From Kitasatospora phosalacinea (GTDB lineage Bacteria > Actinomycetota > Actinomycetes > Streptomycetales > Streptomycetaceae), in contig NZ_BSSA01000001.1 of the NCBI RefSeq assembly GCF_030268885.1, positions 558,001 through 622,000 of the forward strand: a DNA stretch of 64,000 nt, read 5' to 3'. Within the stretch, counting starts at the first letter, position 1, and each line of letters starts with the position of its first letter. The notes under the pieces were generated by a model. It searched no databases and was not told the origin of the DNA. It saw only the letters and a program-made list of their open reading frames with translations. Positions 33,331 through 42,014 of the stretch are shown here, one piece after another. A program made the position numbers and the translations under genes.

Positions 33331-34356
33331 ATGTCCCTCGTTCTCGACACCGCCCCGGTGCCGCCGGCCGAACGGGCCGAGTACTGGCACGAGGCGGTCT
33401 CCCACACCTTCATCCCGTTGGACGTGCGCCTGCTGGAGGACGAGCCCGCCGCCGGGACCATCACCAGCCACCGCCTGGGCGCCCTGCAGGTCTCCCTGGT
33501 CCAGGCCGGTCCGCAGCGGGTCGTCCGCACCGCGGGCCTGATCGCCCGGGGCGGGGAGGACCACCTGACGCTGGCGCTCCAGCACCGCGGCACCGCCCGG
33601 CTGGGGCAGGACGGCCACCAGGTGCTGCTGCGGCCGGGCACCTTTGCGATCTCCGACGCCGGACGGCCGTTCGCCAAGGAACTGCCGGAGCCCTTCGCCT
33701 TCACGGCCTTCCACTGGCCGCGCTCCGCAGTGGGCGTGTCCGACGAGGACCTGCGGGTGCTCACCGCGACGGCCTTCGACCCCGGCAGCGGCACGGCCGC
33801 ACTGGTGGCCGCGTACCTGGAGTGCCTGGCCCGGTCGGCCGACTCGCTCGGGCCGGAGGTGGCCGGCCGGCTCGCCACCACCGCCCTGGACCTGCTCGCG
33901 GTGCTCGCCCACGAGCGCACCGGGCGGTCGGTCGCGGGCGCGCCCGAGGCGGCGGGCGCCACCCTGGCACGGGTCAAGGACCACATCCTGCGCCACCTGG
34001 GCGACCCGGACCTTTCACCGGAGCGGATCGCGGCGGCCCACCACGTGTCGGTGCGCTACCTGCACAAGATCTTCCAGTTCGAGGGCGTGACGGTGGCCCG
34101 CTGGATCCAGCAGCAGCGACTGGCCATGTGCCGACGGGACCTGGCCCGTCCGGCGGGCGCGCTGACCGTGGCGTCGGTCGCGGCCCGGTGGGGCTTCGTG
34201 AGCGCCAGCCACTTCAGCCGGTCGTTCCGCTCCGCATACGGCCTCTCCCCCCGCGAGTGGCGAGCGGGCACCGGCCCGGACCCGGTCCGCCGCCGGCCCT
34301 CGGGCGGCAGGGCCGGGGAGGCCGCCGCCCGGGCCGCGTACGGCGTCGCCGTCTGA
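33331..34356 (+). CDS. AraC-family transcriptional regulator 2
   Basis: A 341-aa protein starting at ATG 33331, after GAGGAG. The sensor half starts VPPAERAEYWHEAVSHTFIPLDV; the DNA-binding half has LSPERIAAAHHVSVRYLHKIFQFEGV and SVAARWGFVSASHFSRSFRSAYGLSPREW. It shares domain order and many residues with the AraC protein at 31020. Together with an HSL esterase on each side it suggests a duplicated regulator-esterase module. It is convergent with the XRE/NB-ARC gene. Confidence 0.9.
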   Translation: MSLVLDTAPVPPAERAEYWHEAVSHTFIPLDVRLLEDEPAAGTITSHRLGALQVSLVQAGPQRVVRTAGLIARGGEDHLTLALQHRGTARLGQDGHQVLLRPGTFAISDAGRPFAKELPEPFAFTAFHWPRSAVGVSDEDLRVLTATAFDPGSGTAALVAAYLECLARSADSLGPEVAGRLATTALDLLAVLAHERTGRSVAGAPEAAGATLARVKDHILRHLGDPDLSPERIAAAHHVSVRYLHKIFQFEGVTVARWIQQQRLAMCRRDLARPAGALTVASVAARWGFVSASHFSRSFRSAYGLSPREWRAGTGPDPVRRRPSGGRAGEAAARAAYGVAV

Positions 34357-34359
34357 CCA

Positions 34360-34377
34360 CCGGCCCGGCCGGGCCGG
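34360..34377. terminator. Palindromic hairpin between convergent genes
   Basis: An 18-bp perfect palindrome of G/C (CCGGCCCGGCCGGGCCGG) just after the AraC stop and before the NB-ARC gene end; it can form a 7-bp stem with a 4-base loop. No T run follows. Confidence 0.4.
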
Positions 34378-34389
34378 AGTCAGGGCCGG

Positions 34390-36762
34390 TCAGTCGAAAA
34401 CGGTCGGCGGCGACAGCCGACCGGTCCCGAGGCCCTCGATGGCGGCCCGGGCCTGCTCCACCAGCTCCCCGGGGACGCGGTCCCCGAACGCGACGACGGC
34501 GCGGTACTCGGCGGCGGCCTCGTCGCCCTCCCCGAGGTGGGCGAGCGCGTGGCCGAGGTGGAGGTGGAGCTTGGCCCCCACCCGGTGGTAGCCGCGGGCG
34601 TCGAGCTGCCCGCGGAGCGGGCGGAGGGCGTCGACCGCCTCGGCCCACTGCCCGAGGTTCAGGTGCACCAGCGACAGGTGGTACGTGGCGACCAGCACGG
34701 TGAGGCCCCGGACGCTCTCCGGTATGCGTTCGGCGTGGCGGGGATCGGCGAGCACCCCCATGACCTCCCGGTAGGTCGCGACGGCCTCGTCGTTGCGACC
34801 GGCCCGGTGCAGCAGCCGGATGCTCACGTTGCAGGCCGGGAGGTAGCGGGTGACCTCGTCCGCCGCGATGAACAGGTCCATGGCCCGGCGGCAGTGGTCG
34901 GCAGCCGACGAGGCGTCACCGACGGCGTCCCGCAGCACGCTGAGCCGCAGGTGGGCCCGGGCCTGCTGGACCCGGTCCCCGCAGGCCCGGGCGAGGTCGA
35001 GCGCGGCCGTGGCGGTGGCGACCGCGTCCGCGTGGCTGCCCTCGCACACCCAGTGGGCCCAGGAGAGGTCGTTCAGGTGGCCGGCCTCCGTCGCGGCCTC
35101 GCCGAGGGCCGCCGCGGCCCGGGCGGCCGTCTCGAACACCTCGGTCCAGTGGCCGGCGGACACCCAGTTGTCGGACACCAGCCCCATGGCCCGGCCGACC
35201 TCGTTCACCGCGCCGTGCTCGCCGAGGGCGGCGGCCTCGCGGAAGGCGGCCAGCCAGTTCGCGTACTCCGCCTTGAGCCAGCCCATGGCCTGCCCGGGGT
35301 CCTCCAGCGCGACCAGCCGCTCGGGGTCCGGCGGCGGCGCACCGTACTCCGGTTCGTGCCACCGCCCCGCAGTGACGGCGGTGTCGAGCAGCCAGGCGCG
35401 CAACCGGGAGCGGGAAGCCTCCGGCCGAGCCCCGCCGTCCTCCTGGCGCAGCTGCGCCCTGGCGTACAGGCGCAGCAGGTCGTGGAGACGGTAGCGGTCG
35501 TCCCGGTGCGTCGTCAGCAGACCCGCTTCCAGCAGCTCCTCCAGCAGGTCCTCCGCGTCGAACAGGGGGACCCGGGCGAGGACGGCCGCCAACGGGAGGC
35601 TGAAGTCCGGCGCCGGGACGAGCGACAGCAGCCGGAACATCCGGGCGGCGCCCGGGGCGAGGCGCGAGTAGGACAGCGAGAAGGCCGAGTTGACGCGCAG
35701 GTCGCCCGCGCTGAGCGAGTCCAGCCGGCGGTCCTCGTCGGTGAGGCGGACCGCCAGCCGTTGCAGGCTCCAGTTCGTCCGGGTGGCGGCCCAGTTCGCG
35801 GCGACGCGCACGGCGAGCGGCAGGTGACCGCACAACGCGGCGATCGTCCGGGCGGCGTCGGGCTCCGCGTCCACCCGGCCGGCGCCGACGACCGCGCGCA
35901 GCAGCGAACCGGACTCCAGCGGGTCCAGCACGGGCAGCTCCACCCGCCGCACCCCCTCCAGCCCGGCCATGGTGTGGCGGCTCGTCACCACGACCAACAG
36001 CCGCCCCGCACGCGGCAGCAGCGGCCTGACCTGGGCCTCGCTGCCGGCGTTGTCCAGGATCAGGACCCCGTGGAGCCCGCCCGCGACCGCCTGGTAGCGC
36101 GCGAGACGCTCCTCCGGGCTCAGCTGCACCAGGTCCAGGTCACCCGCACCCCACGCGCCCAGCAGCCGCATCACCGCCTCCTGCGGCGACAGCGGCCGGT
36201 CGTCCAGCCCCTGCATGTCCAGCAGGAACGCCCCGTCCGCCAGCTCCGGCGCGAGCTGTTCGGCCAGCTGGACGGCCAACGACGTCTTGCCGCTGCCCGG
36301 CGCGCCGAACACCACCGCGACCGGCGGGGACACGCCGCCCCCGCCCGGCGAGCCGGGCGGGGGCCGGTGCGCGAGGCCGCGCAGCGCGGCGAGCTCCGCC
36401 CGCCGCCCGACGAAGTCCCGGACGCCCCTGGGCAGCGCGCAGGGCGACGCCGAGACGGCAGCCGGCGGCCTGCTGCCCGTACGTCCGGCCCGGGCCACCG
36501 CCAGCAGTTCGGCGTGCGCGGCCTCGTCCAGCGCGAGGCCCTGCGCGATCGCGGTGACGGTTCCGCGCTGCGGGCGCAGGCTCCGTCCCCGCTCCATGTC
36601 GCCGATCGCGCGCCCCGACACACCGGACGCCTCCGCCAGCTCCTCGATCGTCAGCCCGCGGGCCTGCCGCAGCTCCCGCAGCATCCGACCGAACCGCGTC
36701 CCGCTCCCGTCGCCCATCGTGTTCCCGTCCGCCTCCGGCCCGTCCGTTTTCGGCTCATTCAT
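34390..36762 (-). CDS. XRE-type HTH, NB-ARC ATPase and TPR regulator
   Basis: A 790-aa STAND-type regulator. The helix-turn-helix (LRELRQARGLTIEELAEASG, then GRAIGDMERGRSLRPQRGT) is N-terminal. The NB-ARC domain begins DFVGRRAELAALRG with P-loop FGAPGSGKTSLA, kinase 2 VLILDNAG, and later CGHLPLAVRVAANW (GLPLA-like). The last ~320 residues are TPR-like helices. The start at 36762 is a choice between ATGs at 36762 and 36717; the latter begins right before the HTH. It resembles AfsR/SARP-like regulators without the SARP winged helix. It diverges from the esterase at 36956, a likely target. Confidence 0.88.
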   Translation of the reverse strand: MNEPKTDGPEADGNTMGDGSGTRFGRMLRELRQARGLTIEELAEASGVSGRAIGDMERGRSLRPQRGTVTAIAQGLALDEAAHAELLAVARAGRTGSRPPAAVSASPCALPRGVRDFVGRRAELAALRGLAHRPPPGSPGGGGVSPPVAVVFGAPGSGKTSLAVQLAEQLAPELADGAFLLDMQGLDDRPLSPQEAVMRLLGAWGAGDLDLVQLSPEERLARYQAVAGGLHGVLILDNAGSEAQVRPLLPRAGRLLVVVTSRHTMAGLEGVRRVELPVLDPLESGSLLRAVVGAGRVDAEPDAARTIAALCGHLPLAVRVAANWAATRTNWSLQRLAVRLTDEDRRLDSLSAGDLRVNSAFSLSYSRLAPGAARMFRLLSLVPAPDFSLPLAAVLARVPLFDAEDLLEELLEAGLLTTHRDDRYRLHDLLRLYARAQLRQEDGGARPEASRSRLRAWLLDTAVTAGRWHEPEYGAPPPDPERLVALEDPGQAMGWLKAEYANWLAAFREAAALGEHGAVNEVGRAMGLVSDNWVSAGHWTEVFETAARAAAALGEAATEAGHLNDLSWAHWVCEGSHADAVATATAALDLARACGDRVQQARAHLRLSVLRDAVGDASSAADHCRRAMDLFIAADEVTRYLPACNVSIRLLHRAGRNDEAVATYREVMGVLADPRHAERIPESVRGLTVLVATYHLSLVHLNLGQWAEAVDALRPLRGQLDARGYHRVGAKLHLHLGHALAHLGEGDEAAAEYRAVVAFGDRVPGELVEQARAAIEGLGTGRLSPPTVFD

Positions 36763-36955
36763 ACCGCCCCGCGGAGCGGAAGTGAAAATTTCCGCCGAAC
36801 CCTCGAACGGCATCGGCGAGGCCGCTTCCCCGGCCTGCGCGGCCAGGGGTGCGCGCAGCGGCGCGAGGCGGTGCGCCGTCGGGACAGGCCTCCTGCCTGC
36901 ACGTTCCTAGCCTGATGACCATCGCACAGCACAACGAGACCACGAGGTGACCACC
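36763..36955. promoter_or_regulatory. Divergent promoter region with a small palindrome
   Basis: This 193-bp gap separates the NB-ARC regulator from the HSL esterase. It contains an AT-rich patch with inverted repeat GCGGAA-N8-TTCCGC (36776-36795), a possible operator. A ribosome site (GAGGTG, 36944-36949) precedes the esterase ATG. Confidence 0.35.
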
Positions 36956-37930
36956 ATGTCCGCACAGAACGCCGCCGGCACCGGGCCGACCCTGGAACCA
37001 GAGGCCCGGGCCTTCGCCGAGGCCACCGCGAACCCGCCCTACCTGTTCGACCTGGGCCCGGCCAAGGGCCGCGAGGCGGTCGACGAGGTGCAGTCCGGCG
37101 CGATCGCCAAGCCGGAGATCGACGAGGAGTGGATCGAGGTGGCCGGCGGCCCGACCGGACCGGTCCGCGCCCGCATCGTGCGTCCCGCCGGAGCCGCCGG
37201 TCCGCTCCCCGTCGTCCTCTACATCCACGGCGCGGGCTGGGTGTTCGGCAACGCCCGGACCCACGACCGCCTGGTGCGCGAGCTGGCCGTCGGCGCGCGG
37301 GCCGCGGTCGTCTTCCCGGAGTACGACCTGTCGCCCGAGGCGCGCTACCCGGTCGCCATCGAGCAGAACTACGCCGTCGCCCGCTGGATCGTGACCGACG
37401 GGCCCGCCAAGGGCCTGGACGCCTCCCGCCTCGCCGTCGCCGGGGACTCCGTGGGCGGCAACATGAGCGCTGCGCTCACGCTCATGGCCAAGGAGCGCGG
37501 CGACGTCCCGCTGGTGCAGCAGGTGCTGTTCTACCCGGTCACCGACGCCGCCTTCGACACCGACTCCTACCACCGCTTCGCCACCGGCTACTTCCTGCGC
37601 CGCGACGCCATGCAGTGGTTCTGGGACCAGTACACCACCGACCCCGACCAGCGCGCCGAGATCACCGCCTCACCGCTGCGCGCCACCGTCGAGCAGCTCC
37701 GGGGGCTGCCGCCGGCGCTGGTCGTCACCGGTGAGGCCGACGTGCTGCGCGACGAGGGGGAGGCCTACGCGGTGAAGCTGCGCCGGGCCGGCGTCCCCGT
37801 CACCGCCGTCCGCTTCCTCGGCACGATCCACGACTTCGTGATGCTCGACGCGCTGCGCACCTCGAAGTCCGCGCAGGGCGCCGTCGCCCTCGCGGTCCAG
37901 ACGCTGCGCCAGGCGCTGCACCAGGACTGA
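36956..37930 (+). CDS. Alpha/beta hydrolase, HSL type esterase 2
   Basis: A 324-aa protein starting at ATG 36956, seven bases after GAGGTG; a GTG at 36947 is part of that ribosome site. The oxyanion motif is YIHGAGWVFGN, the nucleophile VAGDSVGGN, then EADVLRDEGEAYA and IHDFVMLDAL. It is clearly related to the esterase at 32176 over its whole length (the PVTDA-F-T-SY-RFATGYFL stretch is almost shared). It has no signal peptide, so it acts in the cytosol on small esters. It is followed 40 bases later by Dps. Confidence 0.9.
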   Translation: MSAQNAAGTGPTLEPEARAFAEATANPPYLFDLGPAKGREAVDEVQSGAIAKPEIDEEWIEVAGGPTGPVRARIVRPAGAAGPLPVVLYIHGAGWVFGNARTHDRLVRELAVGARAAVVFPEYDLSPEARYPVAIEQNYAVARWIVTDGPAKGLDASRLAVAGDSVGGNMSAALTLMAKERGDVPLVQQVLFYPVTDAAFDTDSYHRFATGYFLRRDAMQWFWDQYTTDPDQRAEITASPLRATVEQLRGLPPALVVTGEADVLRDEGEAYAVKLRRAGVPVTAVRFLGTIHDFVMLDALRTSKSAQGAVALAVQTLRQALHQD

Positions 37931-37970
37931 CCGCCCGCCATCACTGCGCCACCGACCGAACAGGACCACT

Positions 37971-38525
37971 ATGAGCAGCCAACCGCGACTCCACCAGCAC
38001 GGCCCCGAGATCCACGCGTTCGGCACCGTCACCCAACTGCCGATCGCCCTGTCCCACGACGCCCGGCAGTACTCCTGCCAACGGCTCAACCGCGTCCTCG
38101 CGGACACCCAGTTCCTGTACGCCCTCTACAAGAAGCACCACTGGGGCGTGCACGGCCCGACCTCCTACCCGCTGCACCTGCTGTTCGACAAGCACGCCCA
38201 GGAACAGCTGACCCTGGTCGACGCACTCGCCGAACGGGTGCAGAGCCTGGGCGGCGTCGCCGTGGGCGACCCCCGCCACGCCGCAGAGATCACCGGCGTG
38301 CCGCGCCCACCGGACGGGATCGAGGACGTGCCCGCGATGCTCTCCAGGCTCCTCGACGCCCACGAGACCGTCCTGGCCGAGGCCCGCGACGCGGCCGCCC
38401 GCACCGCGCAGCTCGGCGACGACGGAACCCAGGACCTCCTGGTCTCCCAGGTCATCCGCACCGGCGAGGTACAGGTCTGGTTCCTCGCCGAGCACCTCGT
38501 GGTCACCCCTCCGGCCGGGCCGTGA
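37971..38525 (+). CDS. dps: Dps-family ferritin-like DNA-protection protein
   Basis: A 184-aa protein. The ferroxidase pattern YKKHHWGVHGPTSYPLHLLF and DKHAQEQ gives the His, His, Asp and Glu ligands of Dps at the dimer interface. It has an N-terminal tail of about 25 residues and a short C-terminal tail, which vary among streptomycete Dps paralogues. It would oxidise and store iron with peroxide and protect the nucleoid. It lies 40 bases after the esterase, perhaps co-transcribed, and 78 bases before the SsgA-like gene. Confidence 0.9.
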   Translation: MSSQPRLHQHGPEIHAFGTVTQLPIALSHDARQYSCQRLNRVLADTQFLYALYKKHHWGVHGPTSYPLHLLFDKHAQEQLTLVDALAERVQSLGGVAVGDPRHAAEITGVPRPPDGIEDVPAMLSRLLDAHETVLAEARDAAARTAQLGDDGTQDLLVSQVIRTGEVQVWFLAEHLVVTPPAGP

Positions 38526-38603
38526 CCCGCGGGCGGGGCCCGTCCGCCGACGGCCCCGCCCCGACCCGCCCGCCGCACCACCCGTCACCATCTTGGAGGT
38601 ACC

Positions 38604-39065
38604 GTGCCCGGACGCCACCCGATGCACGACCAGGGTCCCGCCGGGGGCGCGGACTCCACGGCGCTCCCGCTGGAAGCGCAACTCTTCGTCGGAGAAGGCC
38701 AGTTCATCGACCTGCCGGTACGGTTCGCGTACCGCCGCGAGGCTCCCTTCGCCGTGCTCCTGGAGTTCCCCGGCCCGAACGAGGGCGCCGGGGCCTGGGA
38801 GTTCTCCCGCGACCTGCTGTGGGAGGGACTGCACGAGCCGGCGGGTCTCGGCGACGTGCGGATCTGGCCGCCGTGCCACTGCCGCGGCCGCCGACAGCTA
38901 CGGATCATGCTGGTGGGGAACGAGGGCACGGCCCTGCTCGACCTCCCCGCCAAGCCGCTGCGCGACTGGCTCCGCGACCGGAGCTTCGCCCTCGTGCCCC
39001 GCGGCACCGAGTCCGGACTCATCGACTGGGACGCGGAACTGGGCCGCCTGGTCGGCGACCGCTGA
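38604..39065 (+). CDS. SsgA-like (SALP) sporulation/cell-division regulator
   Basis: A 153-aa protein starting at GTG 38604 right after TTGGAGG. The family pattern is visible: PLEAQLFVGEGQFIDLPVRFAYR, PFAVLLEF, WEFSRDLLWEGL and the end FALVPRGTESGLIDWDAEL. SALPs exist only in morphologically complex actinobacteria and guide septum formation and peptidoglycan work in sporogenic hyphae. Which SALP subtype this is cannot be decided by eye. A strong terminator follows. Confidence 0.9.
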   Translation: MPGRHPMHDQGPAGGADSTALPLEAQLFVGEGQFIDLPVRFAYRREAPFAVLLEFPGPNEGAGAWEFSRDLLWEGLHEPAGLGDVRIWPPCHCRGRRQLRIMLVGNEGTALLDLPAKPLRDWLRDRSFALVPRGTESGLIDWDAELGRLVGDR

Positions 39066-39080
39066 GGCCGCACGTCGTCC

Positions 39081-39110
39081 GCGGGGCCGCGCCGACGGGC
39101 GCGGCCCCGC
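39081..39110. terminator. Hairpin terminator after the SALP gene
   Basis: A perfect 13-bp G/C stem (39081-39093 with 39098-39110) around the 4-base loop GACG, 16 bases past the stop. Confidence 0.7.
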
Positions 39111-39207
39111 GCAGTTCGAGGAGCGCGCGGACACGGCCCCGTCCTGGTGGCGGTGGTACCCGGCGAAGCCCGCGGGTGCGCCGTCCTCGACGGTCTCGAA
39201 CCGCGAC

Positions 39208-39238
39208 GGGCCGGGCCGCCGGTCAAGCGGCCCGGCCC
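39208..39238. terminator. Hairpin terminator at the end of the DUF1275 gene
   Basis: A perfect 12-bp stem (39208-39219 with 39227-39238) with a 7-base loop; it overlaps the last codons of the minus-strand gene. Confidence 0.6.
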
Positions 39239-39954
39239 TCCCGGCCGCCCTCGCGGTAGCCGAGCGCGACCGTCCCGACCAGGACGGCACCGGCCAGCAG
39301 GGCCCAGCCCAGGTGGCCGCGGACCACCAGGGCGGCGCCCGGTGCGGCGCCGGCCAGCATCGCCAGGACCGAGCCGAGCCGCCGCGCCAAGCGGGGGTTG
39401 TCGCCGCCGGCGAGCGAGGAGTCCGCGGCGAGGCCGGTCAGGGTGAGCGTGAGGACCGTGGTCGTCAGGTCCGGGACGCCGAGCTTGCGGACGGTGCCGT
39501 TGCGCAGGCCCATGGCCAGCGCCAGCAGCGCGATCAGCGCGGTGGAGGGCGCCGCCCCGTACCCGCGCGTCCCCTCCGGCGCGCACGCGAACGCGACGGC
39601 CGCCGCCACCGCCTGCAACGCCGTCTCGGCCAGCAGCGCCGCGCGCAGCCACGGCGCCCGGCGGTCGGCGCCGTACCCGGCCGCGAGCCGCCCGGCCAGC
39701 ACCGAACCCGCCAGGAAGGCCGCCAGCGAGGTGAGCGAGCCGGTGATCGAGAAGCCGTCCGTGCCTGCCAGGGCGAAGCCGATCACGACGACGTTCCCGG
39801 TCATGTTCGCGGTGAAGACGTGGCCGAGTCCGAGGTAGCTGACCGCGTCGACCAGGCCGCTCACGGCGGTCAGCACGAACAGCGCCGGCACGAGCGGGTG
39901 GCGGTCGTGGACCTGCGCGGCGGGTACGGGCGCGGGGGAGGCGGGGGTGGTCAC
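39223..39954 (-). CDS. DUF1275 (YoaK-like) membrane protein
   Basis: A 243-aa protein from GTG 39954, preceded by AAAGGAC. It has six or seven hydrophobic helices; the family motif DAVSYLGLGHVFTANMTGNVV lies in the first two, and GLRNGTVRKLGVPDLTTTVLT in the fifth. The family is widespread and of unknown transport or signalling function. A 113-base gap separates it from the amidohydrolase upstream on the same strand, so co-transcription is possible. Confidence 0.88.
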   Translation of the reverse strand: MTTPASPAPVPAAQVHDRHPLVPALFVLTAVSGLVDAVSYLGLGHVFTANMTGNVVVIGFALAGTDGFSITGSLTSLAAFLAGSVLAGRLAAGYGADRRAPWLRAALLAETALQAVAAAVAFACAPEGTRGYGAAPSTALIALLALAMGLRNGTVRKLGVPDLTTTVLTLTLTGLAADSSLAGGDNPRLARRLGSVLAMLAGAAPGAALVVRGHLGWALLAGAVLVGTVALGYREGGREGRAA

Positions 39955-40067
39955 GGAGATGTCCTTTCGCGGCTCCTGCCGGGCTGCGCCGTGCGCCGCA
40001 GGAGCCCTGCGGCGCACGGCGGTGGAAACGGCCGACGGGGCGAGCGGTCGACCGGGAAGCGGGCGGT

Positions 40068-41978
40068 TCAGAGGAAGCAGGGGTCGTCCAGTACGGGACC
40101 GCCGTCCGTTCCGGGCGCCCACCGGCCACGGGCTGCGCGCCAGGCGCGCTGCTCGTCGGAGTCGGCCACCGCGGCGGTCAGTTGCTCGGCCTGCCGGGCG
40201 CCGGACAGGCCCGGTGCCCGGCAGGCCTGGTAGCCGCCGAAGCGGGCCACCGGGCTCCACGGCGGCACCACGGCCGGCAGTTCGGGGGCGAGGCCCTCGT
40301 GCTCCTGGGCGCCGTACACGATGCGGCCGCCGACGACGGTGAGCACCGACTCGATGTGCGGGATGTCCGCCTCGGGGACGGTGAAGTAGTCGGCGCTGAG
40401 CACCGTCAGGTCGGCGTAGCAGCCCACCTTCAGCCGGCCCTTGACCTCCTCCTCACCGGTGAGCCGGGCACCGCCCAGGGTGTACAGCTCCAGTGCCTCC
40501 GCGCGGCTCAGCCGGTTGCCGGCCGGGCGGAGCACGCGTGTGCTGACGGACCGTCCGGAGACCAGCCAGTGCAGGGCCACCCACGGATTGTAGGACGAGA
40601 CCCGGGTGGCGTCGGTGCCGGCGCCCACGGTCAGGCCGCGCTCCAGCATCGCCCGCACCGGCGGGGCTCCGGCGGCCGCGGCCGCGCCGTAGCGCCGCAC
40701 GAACGCCTCGCCCTGGAAGGACATCCGGTTCTGCACCGAGACGGCGCCGCCGAGCGCCGCGATCCGGTCCAGGCTCGCGGGGGAGACCGTTTCGGCGTGG
40801 TCGAAGAGCCAGCGGTTCCCGCCGGGGAACAGGCCCTCGGCGGCCAGCCGCTCGAAGACCGCCAGGTCGCGGCGGATCGTCTCGTCGTAGCTCGCGTGCA
40901 GCCGGAAGCCCCAGCCGTGCTCCGTCAGCAGGCGCACCGCCTGCTCGAACCCGGCCTCGTAGGGGCCGAGTTCGGGGCGCGGCTCGGAGAAGTTCTCGAA
41001 GTCCGCGGCGGCCCAGGTGAGGTTCTCCCCGGCCCCGTTGAGCCGCAGCCACTCGTCCCCGTCGCCGGGGCGGACGGTCTCCACCCAGCGCCGCAGGTCG
41101 TCCAGCTCCTGCCCGGCGGTCTGCGGGAAGAGGTGGTAGGCGATCCGGAGCGTCAGCTCGCCGTTCCTCGCCAGTTCCGTGACGGTGCCGTAGTTCTCCG
41201 GGAAGCTCTGGAAGCCGCCCGCCGCGTCGATCGCGGAGGTGAGCCCGAACCGGTTGAGCTCGCGCAGGAAGTGCCGGGTGGAGGCGGCCTTGTCGGCCTC
41301 GTCCAGGGTCGGCGCCTTGGCCAGCGTGGAGTACAGCAGCAGGGCGCCCGGAGCGGCCAGCAGCAGGCCGGTCGGCTCGCCGTCGTGCGCGCGCACGATC
41401 TGCCCGCCGACCGGGTCGGGGGTGTCGCGGGTGAAGCCCGCGGCCCGCAGCGCCGCCCGGTTGAGCAGCGCCGACTGGTACAGGTGCAGCACGAACACCG
41501 GGGTGTCGGGGGCGGCGGCGTTCAGCTCGGCCAGGGTGGGCAGCCGGCGCTCGGCGAACTGGTCGGCGGACCAGCCCCCCACCACCCGGACCCACTGGCC
41601 CGGCGGGGTCCGTTCGGCCTGGGCGCGCAGCATGGCCAGCGCCTGGCGCAGCGTCGGTACGCCGTCCCAGCGCAGCTCCAGTACGTAGTTGAGGCCGCCC
41701 CGGATGACGTGCAGGTGCGAGTCGTTGAGGCCGGGGACGACGCGCCGGCCGAGCGCGTCGACCACCCGGGTGTGCGGGCCGACCTGCGGGAGGACGTCGG
41801 CGTCGTCGCCGACGGCGGTGATCAGGCCGGCGCGGACGGCGACCGCGCCGGCCCGGGGGCGCAGTGGGTCGCCCGTGTACACCTCGGCATTGCGCACGAC
41901 CAGGTCGGCGGCGTGGTCGGGGGAGCGGTCGGAGGCCGCCGGGCCGGGACGGATCCCGGCGACGGGCATGCTGGACAT
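40068..41978 (-). CDS. YtcJ-like metal-dependent amidohydrolase
   Basis: A 636-aa protein. The metal site motif is PGLNDSHLHVIRGG (HxH), with further ligands in RLHASYDE, LFDHAETVS and GAGTDATR. Both flanks form the composite beta-sandwich domain (DLVVRNAEVYTGDP and GRLKVGCYADLTVLSAD). This is the amidohydrolase-3 group, whose members cleave C-N bonds of diverse amides; no substrate is indicated. It has no signal peptide. Upstream on the same strand lies an alpha/beta hydrolase, 36 bases away, probably in one transcript. Confidence 0.88.
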   Translation of the reverse strand: MSSMPVAGIRPGPAASDRSPDHAADLVVRNAEVYTGDPLRPRAGAVAVRAGLITAVGDDADVLPQVGPHTRVVDALGRRVVPGLNDSHLHVIRGGLNYVLELRWDGVPTLRQALAMLRAQAERTPPGQWVRVVGGWSADQFAERRLPTLAELNAAAPDTPVFVLHLYQSALLNRAALRAAGFTRDTPDPVGGQIVRAHDGEPTGLLLAAPGALLLYSTLAKAPTLDEADKAASTRHFLRELNRFGLTSAIDAAGGFQSFPENYGTVTELARNGELTLRIAYHLFPQTAGQELDDLRRWVETVRPGDGDEWLRLNGAGENLTWAAADFENFSEPRPELGPYEAGFEQAVRLLTEHGWGFRLHASYDETIRRDLAVFERLAAEGLFPGGNRWLFDHAETVSPASLDRIAALGGAVSVQNRMSFQGEAFVRRYGAAAAAGAPPVRAMLERGLTVGAGTDATRVSSYNPWVALHWLVSGRSVSTRVLRPAGNRLSRAEALELYTLGGARLTGEEEVKGRLKVGCYADLTVLSADYFTVPEADIPHIESVLTVVGGRIVYGAQEHEGLAPELPAVVPPWSPVARFGGYQACRAPGLSGARQAEQLTAAVADSDEQRAWRAARGRWAPGTDGGPVLDDPCFL

Positions 41979-42014
41979 GCGGTCTCGCTTTCGGAGAGCG
42001 GGGGAGCAGATGGG

